Of a stretch of DNA of 64,000 nt, positions 23,218-36,900 are shown piece after piece. A program made the translations under genes and the position numbers. The DNA is from Catonia carolina (taxonomy: Eukaryota; Arthropoda; Insecta; Hemiptera; Achilidae): the NCBI GenBank assembly GCA_035578175.1, contig JAQMRL010000005.1, positions 59,687,722 through 59,751,721 on the forward strand, read 5' to 3'. The notes beneath the pieces are model-generated. The model worked only from the letters and a program-made list of their open reading frames with translations. It did not search any database and was not told where the DNA came from. Numbering within the stretch: the first letter of the stretch is position 1; each line of letters starts with the position of its first letter.

Positions 23218-23489
23218 CTCTAGGTTGGTCTAGTGGAGAACTCAACACTTTGAGTAAGCTGTTTAACAGCTGATTTTTTAAGATGAAGATTCCATTGTTT
23301 GAATCCTGTACATATGGGTTTGAATAATAGACTTAGTGGTTACCAGTGTATGTTGATGGTTGGGATTCAATTAACCACACTCTCTCAGGAATGGTCAGCC
23401 TGAGTCTGCGCAATAATACACCTCCTTTACACGTCTTATAATATCATCTTAATCTCATTGGATCATGGGGTTGTTTGTTGTTTGAAATT
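23218..23489 (+). repeat. SINE2 repeat, copy 2
   Basis: The head GGTTGGTCTAGTGGAGAAC (A-box-like) is followed by TTTGAATCCTG (B-box-like) and the shared body TTAACCACACTCTCTCAGGA and CTCATTGGATCATGGGGTTG. It ends where a LINE-derived insertion begins. Confidence 0.75.
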
Positions 23490-23502
23490 GAACATGTTAG
23501 GT

Positions 23503-23967
23503 CTTCTTCTTCTTCTTCCAAACAAGGATTAGACCACAGCCTGTTCTGAACTCACACATTATATCATCTATCTCCATCTTTGGAACTCCGCCAATGGTGT
23601 TCTTTAATGCCGCCAGTTGCAAGCCCGAGGCCTCATCTTGCAAGTGATGGGAAGGAGGGAGCAGGAGGAGTAATAACCTTTTAAAAAACCTGCTCTGGAT
23701 AGTAGCACCCAGTTATAGGGCCCCTGCCTAGGGTATAAGTGAAAAACGGTCAACGGTCTCAACGGCGGATGAGGAATTTTCCCAACGGAGAAGAGGGCGG
23801 AAGAACCTAGGAGTGGGTTTCCGAATGAAACCCAGGGTACGGCCAGGTGCTCAAAGATGGCAGCCCCACCACTGGTAGCAGGGTTTGTACCCCGACTGGA
23901 GGACATTTTAACCTACAGGCAAACTCACAAATAGCCTCGGAAATGAGTCAGGGATTTTTGGCAATCA
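23503..23967 (-). mobile_element. Internally deleted LINE / LINE-derived SINE with 13-bp TSD
   Basis: GAACATGTTAGGT is repeated exactly at 23490-23502 and 23968-23980. On the - strand the insertion ends in (GAA)n, as the other LINEs here do. Its 5' part is GC-rich (the complement of 23640-23960) and not RT-coding. So it joins a probable LINE 5' UTR to a 3' UTR, with the coding body missing. Confidence 0.7.
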
Positions 23968-24401
23968 GAACATGTTAGGTATATGTAAAAAAATTTAATT
24001 TCAGAATAGTGGGGTGTATTTCATATTTTTATATGATACGTAAACGCCCTTCATATAAAATCTCAAGTAAAACACAAATAAGATAATAAAACTAAAGCTA
24101 AATTAATGTAGTAACAGTTACTCAGTACAAAAGTTGTATAATAAAGTAAAAACTCAATGAGGTGAATACATATGACTAAAATACGTATTTAGTATTATAT
24201 ATGATATGAATTGATTATAAAAATTGTTTGGTTATTAATTGACTAAATGAATAATGCACTTATAATTAAAATGTATTTTATTTAATTAATAATACGTATT
24301 TACAATGTATTGTCTGAGACAATACAAATCACATTAATTAAAATTAATGATACAACTAAATTTTTTAATAAAAAAACATAATGTAAATTTTTTTAAGTAT
24401 A

Positions 24402-25423
24402 GTAGAAACCCCCTTTTCCAGAAGTCTGTTATTTGGATCTCTCTGCATCCAGATACAATGAGGATAAATGGTGAACACACTCAAACTTTAAGAAATTACA
24501 GAGAAATCTTTTATGACAACTTTTATCAGCTAAAAATGATAATGTTGACAGTAATATTTTTTTAATACATGATCGAGGATAATTGGGAATAGTACCTTAA
24601 AAAAGTTTTGAAAATCTATTGAGGAATAAAAAAAGATGAAAACAATAAAATGACAATGTGGGGCATGGGCGCACCCAACGATGAGTAGGGGGCAGCTGCC
24701 ACCCCTAGAAGCAGACAAAAATCAACTAAATGGTTATAAAGTGATGGTTATAAACCAAATAATTAGTTGTTTACCACACTGAAATAGTGTAAAAATCGAG
24801 AAGTATTTGCAGGTCTAAAATACGTTTGTCTTTAAAATGTTACAACCTGAATGACCATGGCTTGCCTGCCTCTAGTTTTAATCCTGGATTTGCCCATGAA
24901 TAAGGGTGTACCAGTAGATGTTAATGCTTGAAAAGAAGTATCAGAAATTATTGAAAAAAGACAAGAAAACTATTACCGTAAGTAAGAGAATAAACCTTTG
25001 TTAACTAACTAGACCCTGGGGCCATTTGAAGCACTAGATATATTTTCCAAATGGTTTTAAAGACAAAATGAATCTGACAGTGCCAAATAGTAGAAACTCT
25101 TGGAAATTTATGATTTAGCAAAGGCAAATAAATCATAACTGTTGTATATACACTGAACTATTGATAATTCTTTTATGAGTGAAAATAAGTAAGTTACAAA
25201 AATATTTTAAGTGAAAATGAACTCTTTTATAATGTAACGGTTATATTTTTGAACAGCTTGAGTGAGTTCTTATAGTTTTGTAAATAAATATACAAAGGTT
25301 ATACAGTGTGTAGTTTTTTCAATTTTTTTACATTTATGATTTGTTCTTCTCTTATCTGGATTGTCTCATATCCAGATTAACCATTTGTCCCTATAAATCC
25401 AGAAAAAAGGGTTTCTGCAGTAC
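24402..25423. mobile_element. Possible pogo-like non-autonomous element
   Basis: The left end AGTAGAAACCCCCTTTTCCA and right end (other strand) GCAGAAACCCTTTTTTCTGG lie next to TA. Both subterminal regions contain ATCCAGAT motifs. There is no transposase frame. Confidence 0.45.
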
Positions 25424-27650
25424 TATAAACTTTCAATTATCTGGCCACCATCTTATTCAACCTAACCTGACTTTCGATTATACTATATAATATTATATAT
25501 ATATAAAAAAACATTAATAATAAACTAGATAAATTCTTTATTATAAAATTGAAGTACATTTGAGATTATCTTTTTTAATCTCATAGGAACTTTTCAACTA
25601 CATTTTTTATTTATTTTTAGATTTAAAACTAAGTTGTATCATAATAATTTTCAATGGATTTTGTTTCTATAAACATAAAAATATCTAATATTATGTATAC
25701 ATTATTATAAAATATATCAAGACAGTTGTTTCAAAACAATAATAAATTTTGTTTTATCTGAAATTATTTTGAAAGAAATAAAAAAGTATTTCTTCATAGT
25801 ATTGAAATTATATTAAAAAAACAAAAAAAGGTTTATAAATCTAACAAACAATGTTTTTTTTTCTCAAAACGGAGGCCATCTTGATTTATTTTTACTATTT
25901 TTGACTCATCTGATGGAATCAAATTTTCTGATTGAAATCACTGAATATTTCATATTAACTTCAATTTGTAATTCATTTATTAGAAGTGTAAAATGAAAAA
26001 TATTTTAATTTTTTTTGAAATTTTTTAAAATTAAAAACAAGATGCCATTATAAGTTAGAACTATTTTCTGCAATAACGTGATTATGATCGGATTTTTACA
26101 AATAAGGGTAATTTTTACATTAAAATGCTGAATAAGTTTTACATTTACACAAAATTTGATAAATTTAAGAGATATTAAAAATTTAAATGGGCACCATTTT
26201 ACAACTGCATCAAAGAGTTTCCATGTTTCTTCCTCTATTTAAAAGTGTCAGTTTAAAAGAAAACAGTAAAGTTTTACTAAAAGTATCACAAGATAGATTT
26301 TTTAGAAATTCTTTACTAATCAATTAGGTAATATGATCTGAGTTATTGCATTAAAAAAATTGCCACATATGATAAAAAGTTGCTAACATTTACTTATCAT
26401 TATTAAATTTCATCTCTTAGCCTGTATGCTATATTAAAGTGGGGGTAATTTTTTATATGGTAAAATGGAGAGGTTTTTCATTTAAAAGGAAGTAATTTAG
26501 AGGGAACTATCTAAGCTAATGTAGAGAGACCATTATTTTTAAGGAGCTTCAATTGCCTACAATTTCTTCCTTGTAGGCCTACATTTTTGAAGTAAGTTAA
26601 ATAACATGTGTAAAGCAAAATAACATTTCAGAATTAAAATGTCTACAAAAAAAATTGATTACTATATTGCTAATCAAAACCACTAAATTGTTTGAATAAA
26701 AGCTAACTTATTCAGATGTAAACACATCAATAAATTACCACAAACTTTTGAAATTTATGGTAATCTGTTTATTTCTTTAAATAGTAGGATTGATTAAATA
26801 TTTTATAATATGAAAGTGTTCCTTTCTAAATAAATTTTTGTGGTAAAAACTGGAGTAAATTGTGTGATAGTTGGTAAAAATGTTATTAAATGCTTATTGA
26901 AGAAATTAGATACCCAAGAAAATTGTAGTAATAGGGCTTATAAGGTAATGAATAAATTGTTAAGTTATGAAGTTGTTAATGAAGCGTTAATATATTTAGG
27001 CTTGAGTTTTATCTTGACATGTCCCTTTTTGGAATCTCCTGGATGCAGTTTACAAAAAATACAAAATGGCGAACTGACAGGAAAATATGAATTTTCTTCA
27101 ATGTTCACTGGACTTTTTTGGAATGTTGTGCGGTGTCATTCAGAGAGTTTAGCTTCACTTTGTGACAATACTCTAATAGAGAAAGGAATTTGTTACGTAC
27201 TCAGTTTTCATACAAGCTACAATCTGTCCAAAAATATTTTAATTTTATTTTCTTAATAAAATAAACCATCTATCATCTTCTACATTATTTTAACATCATC
27301 ATCATTTTGTTTACAACACAATCTCTCACAACCTACGGAAGGGACACAAACAAAAGAATATATTGAGGTTAGAATTCCACTCGAAATGAAAAATACAAGT
27401 AATTGATTGTCAAATTTTTAAAATTTGTCAACAGGACGGTTAAGTATTATATATGATTATTTTGCATGTGTCCCTTTTTAATATATCCTTTAATATCTTT
27501 AACTTTGATTTCATCTGAACATATATAACTAATACGTACGAACGAAACCTTAATAACTGAGATACAATTATTAATTTGAGCATCATTTTTATGAGATATA
27601 ATATCTCATTTTAGTTAAGATATTGACCTAAAAATTTAATAAAAAATATC
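25424..27650. other. Long AT-rich stretch downstream of the scavenger receptor gene
   Basis: It has strong AT-bias and only one longer open frame (26840-27256). Two fragments (26540-26575 and 26995-27060) recur in altered form at 29090-29290 and 44830-44960, so part of it is an unnamed repeat. Confidence 0.45.
26840..27256 (+). CDS. Unrecognised 138-codon ORF, doubtful
   Basis: I do not recognise this protein. It is Leu/Asn/Lys-rich, has no obvious signal peptide or motif, and sits in AT-rich sequence with repeat fragments inside (the part around LTCPFLESPGCSLQK recurs as DNA elsewhere). The first codon of the open frame is not ATG (GTG). It is more likely chance or repeat-derived than a gene. 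Confidence 0.12.
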   Translation: MVKTGVNCVIVGKNVIKCLLKKLDTQENCSNRAYKVMNKLLSYEVVNEALIYLGLSFILTCPFLESPGCSLQKIQNGELTGKYEFSSMFTGLFWNVVRCHSESLASLCDNTLIEKGICYVLSFHTSYNLSKNILILFS

Positions 27651-27956
27651 TCATAATTCTGAATCTAACGCAGTCTCTGTTGCTGTGCTATTTAAAAGGG
27701 TATAAGAATCGCGGACGATAATTAACCGATGTTGACCGTTCACGATAAAACTACTGCCTCTACGGAATTTTTGTTTGCCTCGTTCAATGTTTTCTCTCGT
27801 GAATACAAGATTTTTGTACGCTTGTATGAATACGCTGACCAGAATTATAATACCAGTAAACATAAGCCCATATGTTAGGACTGGTGCTACTATATCTGCC
27901 ACTGTTGTTGATAAGTATACCCAACGATGGATTGCTGGGGTTAATTCACCTACTCC
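27651..27956 (-). CDS. CD36-family terminal exon (C-terminal membrane span)
   Basis: Acceptor tgtttttcag is followed by GVGELTPAIHRWVYL. It contains the hydrophobic span LTYGLMFTGIIILVSVFIQA, then a basic tail (ENIERGKQKFRRG), ending in TGA at 27653-27651. Confidence 0.9.
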   Translation of the reverse strand, partial: GVGELTPAIHRWVYLSTTVADIVAPVLTYGLMFTGIIILVSVFIQAYKNLVFTRENIERGKQKFRRGSSFIVNGQHRLIIVRDSYTLLNSTATETALDSEL

Positions 27957-30900
27957 CTGAAAAAACACACAAATATTATTTATAAATTAAACAAATAATT
28001 GAGTCTTTACTGACATATAACTATTTTACATGCTTTTGGAGATAATTTATAATGCTCTGGTATTCAGATAGGTCCTATGATGGATGATGATACAGGTGTT
28101 TATCCAAAGAGGGAATTTCTGTTTCTCTGGGGGGATATGCCACTGTGTTCAAGTTAGAAATACTGACTATTTAACATCTGTCTCTGTAAGAATTTGAAAA
28201 GGGGTACAAAGGCGACCCTGTCGCAATTCTTTTAGAAAATCAGGCAACTCTGAAGGTAGTTGGATCATGGCCAGGGCAGTCCTCGGTAGTACCAGAGTGC
28301 CTATAAAACCTAATACAATTGGCCAAAGAAAACACGTTTACCTTGGTAAGGGTGCCAAATTATAAAAGGACAGATCATTGACATTTGGGGTACACCAGAG
28401 GTACTAGAATCAAACTGCTGGACTAAAGGCCAATAAAAGAATGATGAACATCATATCCCATACTCTTACTGATCAAGTACTTTGTCTCGGCAGGAAGTAG
28501 CTTAGGATGACTGTAGGTCTGTTAATGAGGCACCGTCACCTTAGTTTCCTAAGGTGACATCTATATAACAAGGGGACCGCTACTATTTTTCAAAGCTTAG
28601 CAGCTCTGAACGTACGCATTGCCACCTACCCACTTTATAGCTAGCCAATGACTTGCCAGCAACATTGCCAATACTTGTTCTCGTAGCTCTGTTATATATT
28701 TTGTCAGTCATTTTTTTGGTCTTTCAATAACAATTATAGCTTATGAATGTACTACCAGCTGATTATATTACAAAGTATTGCATGTTAACACGATGTGTTC
28801 AGTACAAGATGCAAAACACGGGTGAACTACTATACGCATGCACACATAATGTTTGTCAAGCTGGTAGATTCGTACAATCTGACAACGCCCGAAAATGTTC
28901 TGATTGGTCTAAAGTCGTGGAACAGCAGAGCTCATCAACTGTGAAAAGCATTATAATGCTTTTCCTGTGTATTGATTTTGTGGAGAGATGGAAGGAGCAG
29001 CAACTAATAGGTGATACGCAATCTTCAAGCTAATAAATTTTTTGATTGAAGCAAAACACCTTACTTCATACAGAACATTGTACAAGGAGCTTCAACTGCT
29101 TACAGTTTCTACATGGGATGTTTTTGAAATGATTTTTAAAGGAATACTGTTTCACAGAACAGGCCACAAGCAATAGCATTGATCGCTATGTTCATCAAAT
29201 TTTTTAGATAATTTAGTTTTATCTTAATATGTCCATTAACACACTACTCTACTTGGAGTCTTCTGGATTTAGCAATTAACAAAACAAAACATTAATGAGT
29301 CCATTCGAAGTCCATCTATCTAATTAAGTTTCCAAATATTCAATAGAATTAATTATTAGATTATTCAAAAGGACATATTAATATTATTCTATACTGTAGA
29401 CTGTAATAATTCATCTAAACAAAAGAAAATTTATAAAATATAATTTCATACTTTGCCCATAACAGGCAGATAGAATGTTAAACTATTTGCCCTCGATCTG
29501 CTAGTTCCAGGGCTACAAAAAAGTTCTGTTTTTTACCACATGGTCAGCCAATTATATGACAAGAATTTAAGAACAGAAGAAGAAGAGGTGTAAAAGACAC
29601 TAGTCAGAGTTATTTCCTCTGAGAGTAATGAATTTCACCGTTATACAGCCTGTGCTGAATGAAGTGAAGGTGTCAATTGCAAGGTGGAAAATAAATGCTT
29701 TTCAGAGGTTGATGCTGATAAGGATACTTTCCCACTCAGTGAGGAAGCAATGGTAAACCACCTCACTCCATGTTTCATTTAGTAACGCCTCTAGATGTTC
29801 AAACCAGCCTTTCAGCTGATAACCTAAACAACATTCAATGGAATTTATTACTAGATTACTCAAAAAGGAGATATACTGCTGTAACTTATCTAAGAGAAAA
29901 TTTATAAAACATAATTTCATACTAACCTCTTCAAGCCACATTACTGGAAATATCATGCTTGGAAAATTACGAACAATATGCAGATCTGATTGATCTACTT
30001 TTAAATTCATCTGTACTCTGACTTTAGCTTCTATTGTTACACCAAGTTTCTGTAGACAGAAAAATTGAAGCATTAAAATAAGTGGTTAAGGATTTAAAAA
30101 AAAGTTAAATAGTTTAAAATCTTTCATAAATGTTTAAATAAATTTTGGTTATAAGTATTTCAAATAAAATTACTTGCAATTTAATGACAAACTTGTCCTT
30201 GATGTTTTGTGGAAATTTTGGAAATTCTTGGTCGGATTCAAGAGTTCAGTTCAACTTTCTTACTTTTTCTTATAATTAATTGCTTTACCTATTTTTTATC
30301 TGCTTACGGTTTCTTTTTAATTAGCTGGTTTAATAAAATTGTTGTGTAGTCAGTGACTACCATGGCACCCGTAACTCTTGCTTGTGACACCCCAGGTGAA
30401 CCACTGGTGAATAGCATAGTGTCTCAATCTTTTATTTTAAATATTTTTTATCAGTTTATATGTTCTCTTCTGCCTATAACAGACAGGTGGAGTGTCAAAT
30501 TATTTACTCTCAATCTGTTCGTTGTAGGGCTAAAATAAAAATAGTTCTGTTTTTTATCACATGGTCAGCCAATTAAATGACTGAATCATTTAAGAACAGA
30601 AGAGGTAGAGGTGTAAAAGACACTAATCAGAGTTGTCTCCTCTGAAAGTAATGAATTTCATTATACAGCCAGACCCTGGGGTGAATGAAGTGATAGTGTC
30701 ATTTGTAGAGTGGAAAATATGTGCTTTTCTGAGGGCCTGGCATGCTGATAAGCGTACTTTTCTATTCAGTGAGGAAGGCAATATAAACCACCTCACTCCT
30801 CGTTTTACTTAGTAAAACCTCCACAGGTTCAAACCAGCCTTTCGGCTGATGAACTAAACAACACAGGCTCTCTTAATTTTATCTGTTATATTTTTCATTT

Positions 30901-33900
30901 CTTCATCTTCATTATCATTTTTTTGGAATATACAACCTAGATATTTACATTTATTTACTATTTTTATTTTCTGATCTTCAAATAAGTATTTCCAATTTTC
31001 TTTCTTAATATAAATTTATACAAGAAATATTATTAAATTTATTATTTTTTTTAATAATTATACTTACAGGCTGAATTTTAAAGTATGTTTCATGCTTCTC
31101 TCGTTCTGGTGTTAAACCTTCAACTGCATCTAAGAGTTCCTTATCAGCTTGATAAAAATGTGGGAACGACAAATAAACTGGAGCATCTGAAATAAAAAAA
31201 GGTTTAGTTGTAATAAAAGGTTCAGGATTTCTTCCTGTTTACATAGCTCCTTGCTTCTTTCACTATAACTGAGGCACTGATTTAATTTGTAGGGCTACTA
31301 ATACTAACATCTATACACAATTTAACGTTCTGAATGCAGTACAGCTCTTATGAAAACCCGATATGTTATCAGGCGTATGGAAAACATCTGGCACAGTCAA
31401 TACAATAACTCTTCTCCACCAACAACATCAGAAGGTCACGGGGAAAAATATTTAGTTTTTCTTTCCACGCTCTAAGAAGCTCATTTTTAATCAAATTACT
31501 TTTTTTTAAAAATTACTTTCGCTTCCTAATGAATTGTATCTTATTATGATATACCTAATTGTTATTATTATACTCTGATATTTAGATAAGATATGCTCGT
31601 ACAAAGTTGGAAGTTTAAATCTTGTCACAGTTTTTGCGTTTCACATCATAAAACTTTTTTCTTTCAATGACAACCACTGAGCTAGAAATATACGTATTTA
31701 TTTCTTATAAAACATGTATGTTTTATTATTTTGGTATAAAATATATAATTTTATCTGTAATTTAATTTCTGATGAGTCATCTATTGGACAGCAACAGAAA
31801 TAATAGATGAGTTTGAAAAAATCACTGATTCGAAAGCAGGTCAAAGATAGATAAATTGGCTGGTTTGTATTTCGAGAATCTCTGAATCATTTTGACACCT
31901 GTAAAGTTATACCAAACATAATCTATTTTTAACTCCGATGGAAAAAGAGGGATGTTCAAACAAGAAATAATTGTTTTTTGTAATTGTCTACTTACCAAGA
32001 TTTAAACAATATAACTATTCTTTAATTTAAAATAATTAAAAAAGACGTCTAACTTGATAAACAATTCCATTACTATAATAATTGTCGGTATCTGATCTTT
32101 AAAACGATACAAATATTAAGTATGTTTTCTTACTAGGATATTCAAAAGGAGTTTGTAAATGAGAACGTGTTGTGGTGCGGAGTCGATATTTTTATTTAGT
32201 GTAGTAGCGCTCAACTCCCGTCTAAAGTACATTGCTGATGGACTTTCCATACTGCTTTCTGAACGTGAAATTAACAATAGTTAATGCCTTAATTCAGATA
32301 TTAGTGTAGTTAAAAAATCATAGAGTAATAATATACTACGCAGGGCCTATGTGTGTTTAAGTAGGCTGTAATAATAATATTATTATTACATAGAAGTGAG
32401 ATGGTTAGCTCCTACCATCCACTTGATCGAATAAAATAGTAAAATAACTTTGTTAATCCTTAATTAAGTCATTAATTCTTTTAATTCATTCAATCTAAAT
32501 GGGCCAGTGAAATTGCCACCATGATCTCCTGAACTCGAGGCATCAGACTTTTCCCTGTGAGGTTATTTTGATGTCAATTGTTTATTCAAGTCATTCATTG
32601 GTATAACTGAATTCTAGGTAAAATCTTTTCCCAGTTGTAACTTGCTACCTACGCCGCTTTGTGTGTATGTTTATCTTCTTCTTCTTCCTTCAGGGCATAG
32701 GCGAAACGCCTGTTCCGATCTCAAAGGGTTTATTTGTTAAATGTTGTTACATGACCATCGCTTCCTTGGTCTTCCAACATCTCTTCGACCAACTGGCTTA
32801 TATTGCCAAACTTTTTTGGGAATTCTTTCATCATTCATCCTTTCCAGATGTTCCATCCACCGTTGTCTATTTTCAAAGATCTTGTCTTCTAGTTTAAATA
32901 CTGCCAGATCCTTGCGAACATCTTCGTTGTACAACCTGTCCAGCAATGTACAACCTTTAACGGACCTGAGGAATCTCATTTCTGAAGCTTATATTTTGCT
33001 AAGGTGCCTCTTATTCGTTGTCCATGTCTCAGAGCCATATAACAAAGATGGTACAGCCATTACCCTATAAAATTTCAATTGGATATCTTTCCTTGTTTTT
33101 TTGTTTAAGGTGCGTCGGATGGTACCACATAAAGACTGAAACTTGTTCAACTTATTATTAATGTCTAAATCCTCTTCATATGTTATATCGCAACCGAGAT
33201 ACTTGAAATGAGAAACCTGTTCGATATTTGTGTTGTATACCATTATTCTTGTGCGAACAGGATATTTGCCTAAGAAAGCCATGGTCTTTGTCTTTTGTAC
33301 AGATAGTTTCATATTATAATCTGAACAGATTTGTTATAGTTGGAAAACCGATCTCTGAAGTTCATCCTCACTTTCCTGTATAATCACTTGGTCATCAGCG
33401 AACAACATTGTATTTAAGGAAAACTTATCCCCTATTTTAAATCCAGGGCTAATCTTAAATTTCCATTCCCTAATCATGTCATCTATATATATATTAAAAA
33501 GTGTTTGGGATACACAACATCCTTGACGTACACCTTGATTAATATATATCTCTTCTGACAGTTCCTCACCTACTTTTAGTATTATCCTTGTATTGCAATA
33601 CAAACTCCTAATGACATCTATTAGGTGTTTAGGATATCCCCTTTTAGCTAGAATACCCCATAGGAGAGCTCTCTTAACCCTGTCAAAAGCCTTTTCATAG
33701 TCTATGAAGGCTAGGTGCGTCTCTAAATTAAATTCCCTTCTTCTTTCAATCAGTATTTTCAAGGAAAATACGTTGTCTGTACATGACCTTCCACCTCGAA
33801 ATCCCGCCTGTTCGTCAAGCAATAACACATCCGAGATAGGACGAAGCCTTCCGTTGATAATCTTCCCATATAGCTTATAACATGTGTTCAACAAGCTTAT

Positions 33901-36900
33901 CCCGCGATAGTTAGTCGTTTTAGTTCTATCTCCTTTCTTAAAAAGAGAGATAACCTCCGCTATCCTCCATTCGTCTGGTATTATGCATTGTTTCCAGCAT
34001 ATATTCATGAAATGTAATAATCTGAACTTGAAAAGCAAACCCGAATATTTAAAAAGTTCAGAATTAAGCCCATCTAATCCAGTCGCTTTCCGGTTCTCCA
34101 ATTCCGAAACAGCTCTGTCCAACTCCTCTATAGTAATCTCGTCCACATTCGTCTCTTCCCGCACTCCTCTAACAATTTCTTGGGTAGCATTCGGATCATA
34201 CCATAGCCCCCTATAATGTTCAACCCACTGATCTTTAGGAACGAAGTTCAAATGGACAGTCTCTCTTTCTTCTTGATTTAGATGTTTCATCATTTTGTAT
34301 GCGATGTGTATGTTTATGTGAACAGTTTTTCTTAATTATGTCTATACAATCATCTCTCGCGAGATTGCTGTTCAATTTTGAATTACTCTGATTTAATAGC
34401 CTATTCTGTAAATAAGTTCAAAGGCTACGTTTAAAAATGAATAAAAAGTACTTACCAAACTGGCACGGACTAATATTTTGAAGTCCCCTTGGTGGACATT
34501 CACCTCTGCCAGGACAATAACACTTATTATCAGTTTTCTTTTCACCATTTTCAAAAATATCATCATCTGGCGAGTAATAACCTGCTCTGATTCCTTCTTT
34601 CTCAATATTGTATCGATACCTTAAAGGCCAAATACGACAAAGATCTTTGTCGTACACATGTACTATATCAGAATGTGTCAAATCTCTTGGTGGAAATAAT
34701 GAACCTAAAAAATTAAAAATTGTTCCGTTAATTTATAATTTATAACACAGGTTTGTATTTGTAAAATTGTCTAAGTCTTTTTAGTGATTTCAAGAGGTTC
34801 TTTGGTGATTAAAATGGAAAAATATTTAAAAACTCAATCACATAAGGTTTTTTCACAATTTGTGGAAATTTGTCTTATTTATATGTTGGTTAGTCATCTA
34901 CAAGTATAAAAGTGGTACAATAAAATGTATAAAATTTATAAAGTATAACGAGTCGGATTTTATGGATTGTGTGTAATTCTAAGAACACTTCTATTAGTAT
35001 GTCTAATTCGATCAAAAAAATTACGCTTCACAAAAAATCATCATCTAGGATTTAAGGTAGCAGCATGATACTGACACTTCATAGATGTAAAGGATAAATT
35101 TTGTGTAACTTGCTATTTTACTAAGATTATAATGTATAATTTTAGGTAGTATAATGCAAGATGTTGATATTCTTAATAAAAATATACTGGAACAAAAATG
35201 GGGATAGATTACTCCATTTTAGTTCTAAGATTGTAAATTTAGGCTTTCCCCTTCAATTTAGTAGAACAGATGGTCAGCCTATCCAAAGCCACACCATGGA
35301 GGTTGCACCTTGAGATGGAAAATGGACCTTACCAACCATCAGCTGGCTGTTACCAGTTCTGATTGGTCTTAACTCTTTTCAGCGCAGGAGAACGAGTCCC
35401 AAGATGAGTAGATTAATTAAAACTAAATATAAAATTTTTATGATTTCAGTGTTCTCTCACATACTATAATGTACATAAAGAAGAAACAAGGAAAAAAATT
35501 GATTCGTTGTTTATTTTTTAAATTACCTTCAGGCCTCCGGGCCAGTCAGTCAGCTGGTAGAATTATTTGTTTATAATTCTATTATTTATTATATATTATT
35601 TTTATTCTATTATTTGTTAAGTAACACCGGTTGGGCAAGCAACTTTGTGTGGTGATCAGCTGACAGCCATCCATGAACAAACTCTACTGCGGGTCCCTGT
35701 TCAAACTCATGTCTAATCCGCTTAAAATAAATACAGCGAAAAGCAGCGATCAAACTGGGTAGGTGTCAATAATGTACAGTCCCAATCACAAATAAAAGCT
35801 AAAAAAAAAATTACCTTCAGATGCTTTGATAGAATTACATGGTTGTTCATTCCAATATGGTAAATGATCTAGTCCATTAAGTTTGTTGAGTAGTCCAAAG
35901 TTTTCCATACCAGCATGACCAGTGTACATTGTATGTACTTCTTCAAGAGTACCATTTCTCTTTAAAAAGAAAAACAAATTTTACGTTAATAAAAATAAAA
36001 TGAATTCTATTAAAAATATTGGATCTTTTCCGTTTAGTCACAAGAAATGTACTGCATTTAGCACTTGTTAAGCGGCTTGCGTCACCCTCAATAAACTCAC
36101 CTAATTTTAATCATATATTATGAAAGACGTATATAGTGACGGCTTGCGTCATTCTCAATAAACATAACCTAATTTTAATCGTATAATGCGGACCGTACAC
36201 GATCATTAATAATGTCATTCCCTTATCATAATGACATTATTACTGACCGTCTACGGTTGACAAAGCTGGAATGATCCTCAGTAATGATGCGAATCCGGAT
36301 TTTCTGATTTCGTTGCTTCATTACTGCGGCAGAGTGGGGATAATGTCAGTAATAATGACCGTGTACGGAGCATGCATCATTCCTTCATCATTATTTAGTT
36401 AAGTTTGTAGCGTGCTGCAGTAAACATGAATGATGAAACTGAAGTATCGTTTTAAAGTTAGTTTTAAAAACTATTTCTCCAATAATTTATGTACTATATT
36501 AATTGTAAGTAGGTATGTACAGATTTACAACTGAGAAATTTGTATTTACCAGATAAAAAACAAAAAAGTTGAAACATTTACATAAACGAAAAAAGTACAT
36601 TAATCATAACGCGTAGTCTGTCAGACGACGAACACCAATTTCACAACCAATGGCACAAGTTACCACTTCGCAGTCAAGGTCAGCACTAAGAATTAGGGTA
36701 GATAGGAAGGTAGAGGGAGAACGGTCTCAAACACCACACTACAAAAAGGTTAAAAACGATAATTTAAAAGTGTGTAGTCTGGTTGACTACGCGTTATGAT
36801 TCTAGGGCTAAATAATCATTAAAATAAAATTTTAAAGTTAATATGTTATCAATAATCAGTAAAATATTTAAATGTAGGCCAAAATGTGGAAAAAACATGA

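Noticed and set aside
26840..27256. 138-codon + ORF as a real gene
   Set aside because: It has no recognisable domain, lies in AT-rich DNA, and part of its DNA recurs elsewhere as repeat fragments. It is listed only at low confidence.
28743..29033. 96-codon + ORF in a CD36-family intron
   Set aside because: It is not recognised, has no motif, and is probably chance in an old repeat.
36072..36186. A CRISPR-like or satellite array
   Set aside because: There are only two imperfect units, and the genome is eukaryotic.
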